Assembly (NCBI GenBank): GCA_023428365.1
Contig: JAEYYQ010000032.1
Coordinates: 1 to 9,533 of the forward strand
Source of the DNA: Pseudomonadota bacterium
GTDB taxonomy: Bacteria; Pseudomonadota; Alphaproteobacteria; Rhizobiales; Hyphomicrobiaceae
DNA: 9,533 nt
Direction of reading: 5' to 3'
The position numbers were made by a program, and so were the translations under genes. Shown here in pieces: positions 6,984 to 9,533 of this stretch. A model generated the notes under the pieces. That model had not been told where the DNA came from. It did no database searches and saw only the letters and a list, made by a program, of their open reading frames with translations. Each line of letters opens with the position of its first letter. Position 1 is the stretch's first letter.

Positions 6984-8375
6984 CTACTTCACCACCTCAG
7001 CTGGCACTTCCTTTTGATACGCCGCGCCGAGCGCCAGCATCCGGGCCTCGTCGAACGGGCGGCCGATGATCTGGAACCCGTTCGGGAGATAGCCTTCGCG
7101 CGGGTAGGGCAATGTGAGTGAGGGCAGGCCGAGGTAGTTCACCGGGCGGCAGTAATAGATGACACGCGCCAACGCGCCCATCAGCTTGGGGCCGCCAGCA
7201 ATGTCGAGCTCATCGATCGTCGGCAACGGATCGGCGAAAGTCGGCAGCACTGCCATGTCGCAGATGCCGTAGGTTTCGTTGAGAACTTTCTGCAGCATCG
7301 TGCCGCGGGCCCGCATCGCCGTCTGATGATCGGCAGCCGAGATGAAATGACCGAACTCGATGCGTGCGCGCACCTGAGGGCCGTATTCCGCGCCGCGCTT
7401 GCGCAGATAAGGTCCGTGAGCGGAGGCGACTTCGGGCAACTGCAGAAGCTGCGTCAGGTGGTCGATCGTCTTCCAGTCGTGGAAGCGTACGGAAACACGC
7501 TTCGCACCAGCCTTTTCCAGCAGCTTTACCGACCCCTCGAAGCGCTTCTGCACTTCCGGGTGTGCGTCGGCGACCAGTCTTTCGTCGATGCCAACGCGCA
7601 AACCGTCGACAGGCTGCTTGAGACCGCCAAGATAGTCCGGAACCGGCCGGCGCGAGCTGAACCCGTCATTCGGGTCGTTTCCGGCGATCAGACCCAGGAT
7701 GAGTGCGAGATCGCGGACGTCGCGCGCAATCGGGCCGACACAATCGAGCGAGAACGACAGCGGCATAGCGCCGGCACGCGAGACGCGCGTCCAGGTCGGC
7801 TTGATCGAAGAGACGTTGCAGGCCGCAGCCGGCAGGCGCAATGAGCCCGCAGTGTCGGAACCAAGCGCGGCCGGTACGACGCCGGTGGCGACCGAAATTG
7901 CCGAACCGCTCGACGATCCTCCGGTGATGCGGGTGGTGTCGTACGGGTTCTTGGCGTGGCCCAGCACATAATTGTGGCCGGTGGGGCCGAACGCGAACTC
8001 CGTCAGATGTAGCGCAGCAATCTGGATACTGCCGGCAGCTTTCAGGCTGGCGATCAGCGGGTTGTCTTGAGTGCAGGGTTTGTCGAGACGGATCCGGGCG
8101 CCCCAGCTGGGAATTTTACCGGCACGGTCGAACATGTCTTTGTGCGCCAGCGGCACGCCATGTAGCGGTGGTGTCGCGCCACCCTTGGCAACGACCGCAT
8201 CGGCTGTCTCAGCGGCGGCGATAGCGTCGTCGGTGTCGAAGGAAACCGCGGCGTTGCAGGTTTCATGCACGGCCTTGAGCCGGTCAATAGCGGAGCGCGT
8301 GGCCTCGACGCTGGAGACTTTCTTGGAGCGGATGGCCTCGGCAAGATCGATGGCGGAGAGAGACTTGAGATCCAT
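6984..8375 (-). CDS. Amidase-signature family hydrolase
   Basis: A 463-aa member of the amidase signature family, which hydrolyses carboxamides through a Ser-cisSer-Lys triad. K79 lies in PLAHKDMFD, the cis-serine S155 in TGGSSSGSA (151-159), and the nucleophile S178 in GSDTAGSLRLPAA (172-184). The usual GSDTGGS has Ala for the second-last Gly here, a tolerated variation. The length matches stand-alone bacterial amidases and AtzE/GatA-like subunits. ATG at 8373-8375 is chosen because GGAGG (8386-8390) sits 10 nt upstream and homology begins immediately; the open frame continues to 8639 but that extension overlaps the small upstream gene. The upstream stop codon is only 2 nt away, so the two are translationally coupled. 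GatA itself is unlikely because there is no gatB and the context is catabolic. Substrate unknown. Confidence 0.92.
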   Translation of the reverse strand: MDLKSLSAIDLAEAIRSKKVSSVEATRSAIDRLKAVHETCNAAVSFDTDDAIAAAETADAVVAKGGATPPLHGVPLAHKDMFDRAGKIPSWGARIRLDKPCTQDNPLIASLKAAGSIQIAALHLTEFAFGPTGHNYVLGHAKNPYDTTRITGGSSSGSAISVATGVVPAALGSDTAGSLRLPAAACNVSSIKPTWTRVSRAGAMPLSFSLDCVGPIARDVRDLALILGLIAGNDPNDGFSSRRPVPDYLGGLKQPVDGLRVGIDERLVADAHPEVQKRFEGSVKLLEKAGAKRVSVRFHDWKTIDHLTQLLQLPEVASAHGPYLRKRGAEYGPQVRARIEFGHFISAADHQTAMRARGTMLQKVLNETYGICDMAVLPTFADPLPTIDELDIAGGPKLMGALARVIYYCRPVNYLGLPSLTLPYPREGYLPNGFQIIGRPFDEARMLALGAAYQKEVPAEVVK

Positions 8376-8377
8376 GA

Positions 8378-8560
8378 TTACTTGCCCTCCGTCTCGAGGA
8401 CGCGGATGAAATCGGCCTCGTTGGCGCCGAGCGGCAGTGTATCGTTGACCTTGAGAGCCGTTTCCGCCAGCGCGTCGATGATCGGTGTGATCAGCTCCAG
8501 GCGCTCCGTGGGAATGCTGTGCCCTTCCAGGCTCTTCGGCAACTTGGGCAGCTCCGCCAT
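8378..8560 (-). CDS. 60-aa GatC/AtzG-like small protein upstream of amidase
   Basis: The 60-residue product begins MAELPKLPKSLEG and contains a central helix-like stretch (RLELITPIIDALAETALKV), followed by a short acidic tail with ANEADFIRVLE. A small helical protein directly before an amidase-signature gene recalls AtzG (DUF4089) with AtzE, or GatC with GatA, where the small subunit wraps around and stabilises the amidase. Sequence resemblance is only general, so the link rests mainly on size, composition and position. ATG at 8558-8560 is chosen because GGAGG (8569-8573) is 8 nt upstream; upstream in-frame ATG (8566) and TTG (8578) overlap or precede that site. The stop is 2 nt from the amidase ATG. 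An alternative is an unrelated regulatory or chaperone peptide. Confidence 0.65.
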   Translation of the reverse strand: MAELPKLPKSLEGHSIPTERLELITPIIDALAETALKVNDTLPLGANEADFIRVLETEGK

Positions 8561-8568
8561 GTTCATCT

Positions 8569-8573
8569 CCTCC
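8569..8573 (-). promoter_or_regulatory. Ribosome binding site fixing the start of the 60-aa protein
   Basis: On the minus strand GGAGG is followed 8 nt later by ATG (8560). The next in-frame ATG upstream (8566) abuts the GGAGGAG run and could not use it. Confidence 0.6.
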
Positions 8574-8690
8574 GTCAAACTTTGCAGCCTGTTGGCCTGC
8601 GTTCGTCCTCACCATGCCGGGTCCAGCAGGTCCACGCAACTACGCTTGCGGTAGGGCAGGGGGCGTGATTTGGTCGAGTAAAAGAATGAT
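8574..8690. promoter_or_regulatory. Divergent promoter region between small-protein/amidase pair and crotonase gene
   Basis: This gap of about 120 bp separates outward-facing genes and should contain both promoters. No pair of boxes stands out in either direction, and no clear palindrome was found. The open frame that reads through it from 8614 in phase with the crotonase gene is probably untranslated leader, because a strong ribosome binding site follows it. Confidence 0.35.
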
Positions 8691-8697
8691 GGAGGAG
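8691..8697 (+). promoter_or_regulatory. Ribosome binding site fixing the crotonase start at 8707
   Basis: GGAGGAG lies 9 nt before ATG 8707 and supports it over in-frame ATG codons at 8614, 8686 and 8689. Confidence 0.65.
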
Positions 8698-8706
8698 ACA
8701 AGGCCT

Positions 8707-9489
8707 ATGGCCAGCAGCGGGACATGCAGGGCCGAACGCGACGGCGCGGTGCTGACCATCATCATCGACCGGCCCGAGGTGCTGAACGCGCTCGATCCGC
8801 CGACCCATGCGGCGCTGGCGGCGGCCTTCGATCTCTATGCTGCTGATGATGATCTTAGAGTTGCGATCCTGACCGCGTCCGGCGACCGGGCATTCTGCGT
8901 CGGCAGCGATCTAAAGGCGCGTTCCAAGACCAATGCGGATCATCATCCGGCAACCGGCTTCGGCGGACTGACCCGGCGGTTTGATCTCTACAAGCCGGTC
9001 ATCTGTGCGGTGAATGGCTTGGCAATCGGTGGCGGCGTGGAACTGATGATCGCGTGCGATTTGGTGATCGCAGTGGATCACGCGCAATTCGCATTGCCTG
9101 AGCCGCGGGTCGGGCTGGCGGCCTTGGGTGGTGGTGGATTGCAGCGGCTGGCGAGACAACTTCCGTTGAAGCAGGCGATGGAATTGATCCTGACCGGCCG
9201 GCGCATCTCAGCCGAACGGGCACAGGCGATCGGTCTCATCAACGAGGTGGTGCCGCGTGCGGAGCTAATGGCGCGGGCGCGCGCGATGGCCGCGGAACTC
9301 CTCGAGATGGCGCCGCTGGCGCTGCAGGCATCCAAGCAGGTGATGTTGCAAAGCCTGGCCTGCGCGGATCTAGAAGCCGCGATGACGGCGACCTATCCGG
9401 CCGCGGAGCGGATGCTTGCGAGCGAGGATGCCATCGAGGGACAGCGTGCGTTTGTCGAGAAGCGCAAGCCGAATTGGCGCGGGTGCTGA
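8707..9489 (+). CDS. Enoyl-CoA hydratase/isomerase (crotonase) family protein
   Basis: A 260-aa cytoplasmic crotonase-fold enzyme acting on an acyl-CoA, the usual length for the family. The first oxyanion-hole segment is RAFCVGSDLKA (61-71), the second NGLAIGGGVELMIACD (103-118). Both glutamates used by true hydratases are present at expected places: E112 in GGGVEL and E132 in FALPEPRVG, followed by the glycine turn GGGGLQRLA (141-149). That favours a hydratase over an isomerase or hydrolase, though homologues with both residues can do other reactions. The C-terminal helix block ends FVEKRKPNWRGC. It is divergent from the amidase pair across a short gap, so they may share regulation. It could process the CoA ester of an acid released by amide hydrolysis, which is inference. 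Confidence 0.92.
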   Translation: MASSGTCRAERDGAVLTIIIDRPEVLNALDPPTHAALAAAFDLYAADDDLRVAILTASGDRAFCVGSDLKARSKTNADHHPATGFGGLTRRFDLYKPVICAVNGLAIGGGVELMIACDLVIAVDHAQFALPEPRVGLAALGGGGLQRLARQLPLKQAMELILTGRRISAERAQAIGLINEVVPRAELMARARAMAAELLEMAPLALQASKQVMLQSLACADLEAAMTATYPAAERMLASEDAIEGQRAFVEKRKPNWRGC

Positions 9490-9533
9490 TCGGTCTGCAC
9501 GCCGCCGTCGCCGTGAGCGGTCGAAACTAGGAC

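Noticed and set aside
8376..8639. N-terminal extension of the amidase frame to 551 aa
   Set aside because: It overlaps the 60-aa gene in another phase, and the ATG at 8375 has a proper ribosome binding site and matches the family start.

Overview
The window is a GC-rich stretch (roughly 60% G+C, lower near 6.2-6.9 kb) that looks like an alphaproteobacterium of the Bradyrhizobium / Rhodopseudomonas / Afipia group. This rests on codon usage, a Bug-type substrate-binding protein, Tat-style signal peptides, and a scatter of amidase, formamidase and crotonase genes typical of those catabolic genomes. The genus assignment is inference from style; there is no rRNA or marker gene here.

Left part (1-2334). 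A truncated Bug/TctC-type periplasmic substrate-binding protein runs leftward off the edge (708 to 1). It is divergent from a periplasmic L,D-transpeptidase (940-2334). The 230 bp between them holds a 7-bp perfect palindromic repeat just upstream of the binding-protein ribosome binding site.

Centre (2388-6166, all rightward). A perfect 10-bp hairpin precedes a 748-aa protein resembling the large subunit of N,N-dimethylformamidase. Thirty-six bp later comes a membrane-anchored alpha/beta hydrolase with a GTG start and an intact HGGG / GDSAG / D / H set. Next is a small DUF488 protein behind its own good sigma70-like promoter. No dimethylformamidase small subunit is visible.

Right part (6186-9489). 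Leftward, in transcription order, are a 60-aa GatC/AtzG-like small protein, an amidase-signature hydrolase starting 2 nt after it, an 83-bp nested inverted-repeat element, and a 230-aa three-transmembrane protein that looks like a SLATT effector. SLATT proteins are predicted pore-forming effectors of nucleotide-signal defence systems. This last gene is visibly more AT-rich than its neighbours and has no recognisable sensor or cyclase partner in the window. A rightward enoyl-CoA hydratase/isomerase family gene diverges from the small-protein/amidase pair.

Together the metabolic genes suggest capture and hydrolysis of amide or formamide-like compounds and CoA-linked breakdown of the product; the substrate cannot be named from sequence. 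The most unusual part is the orphan SLATT-like gene with a structured element placed directly over its translation start region.
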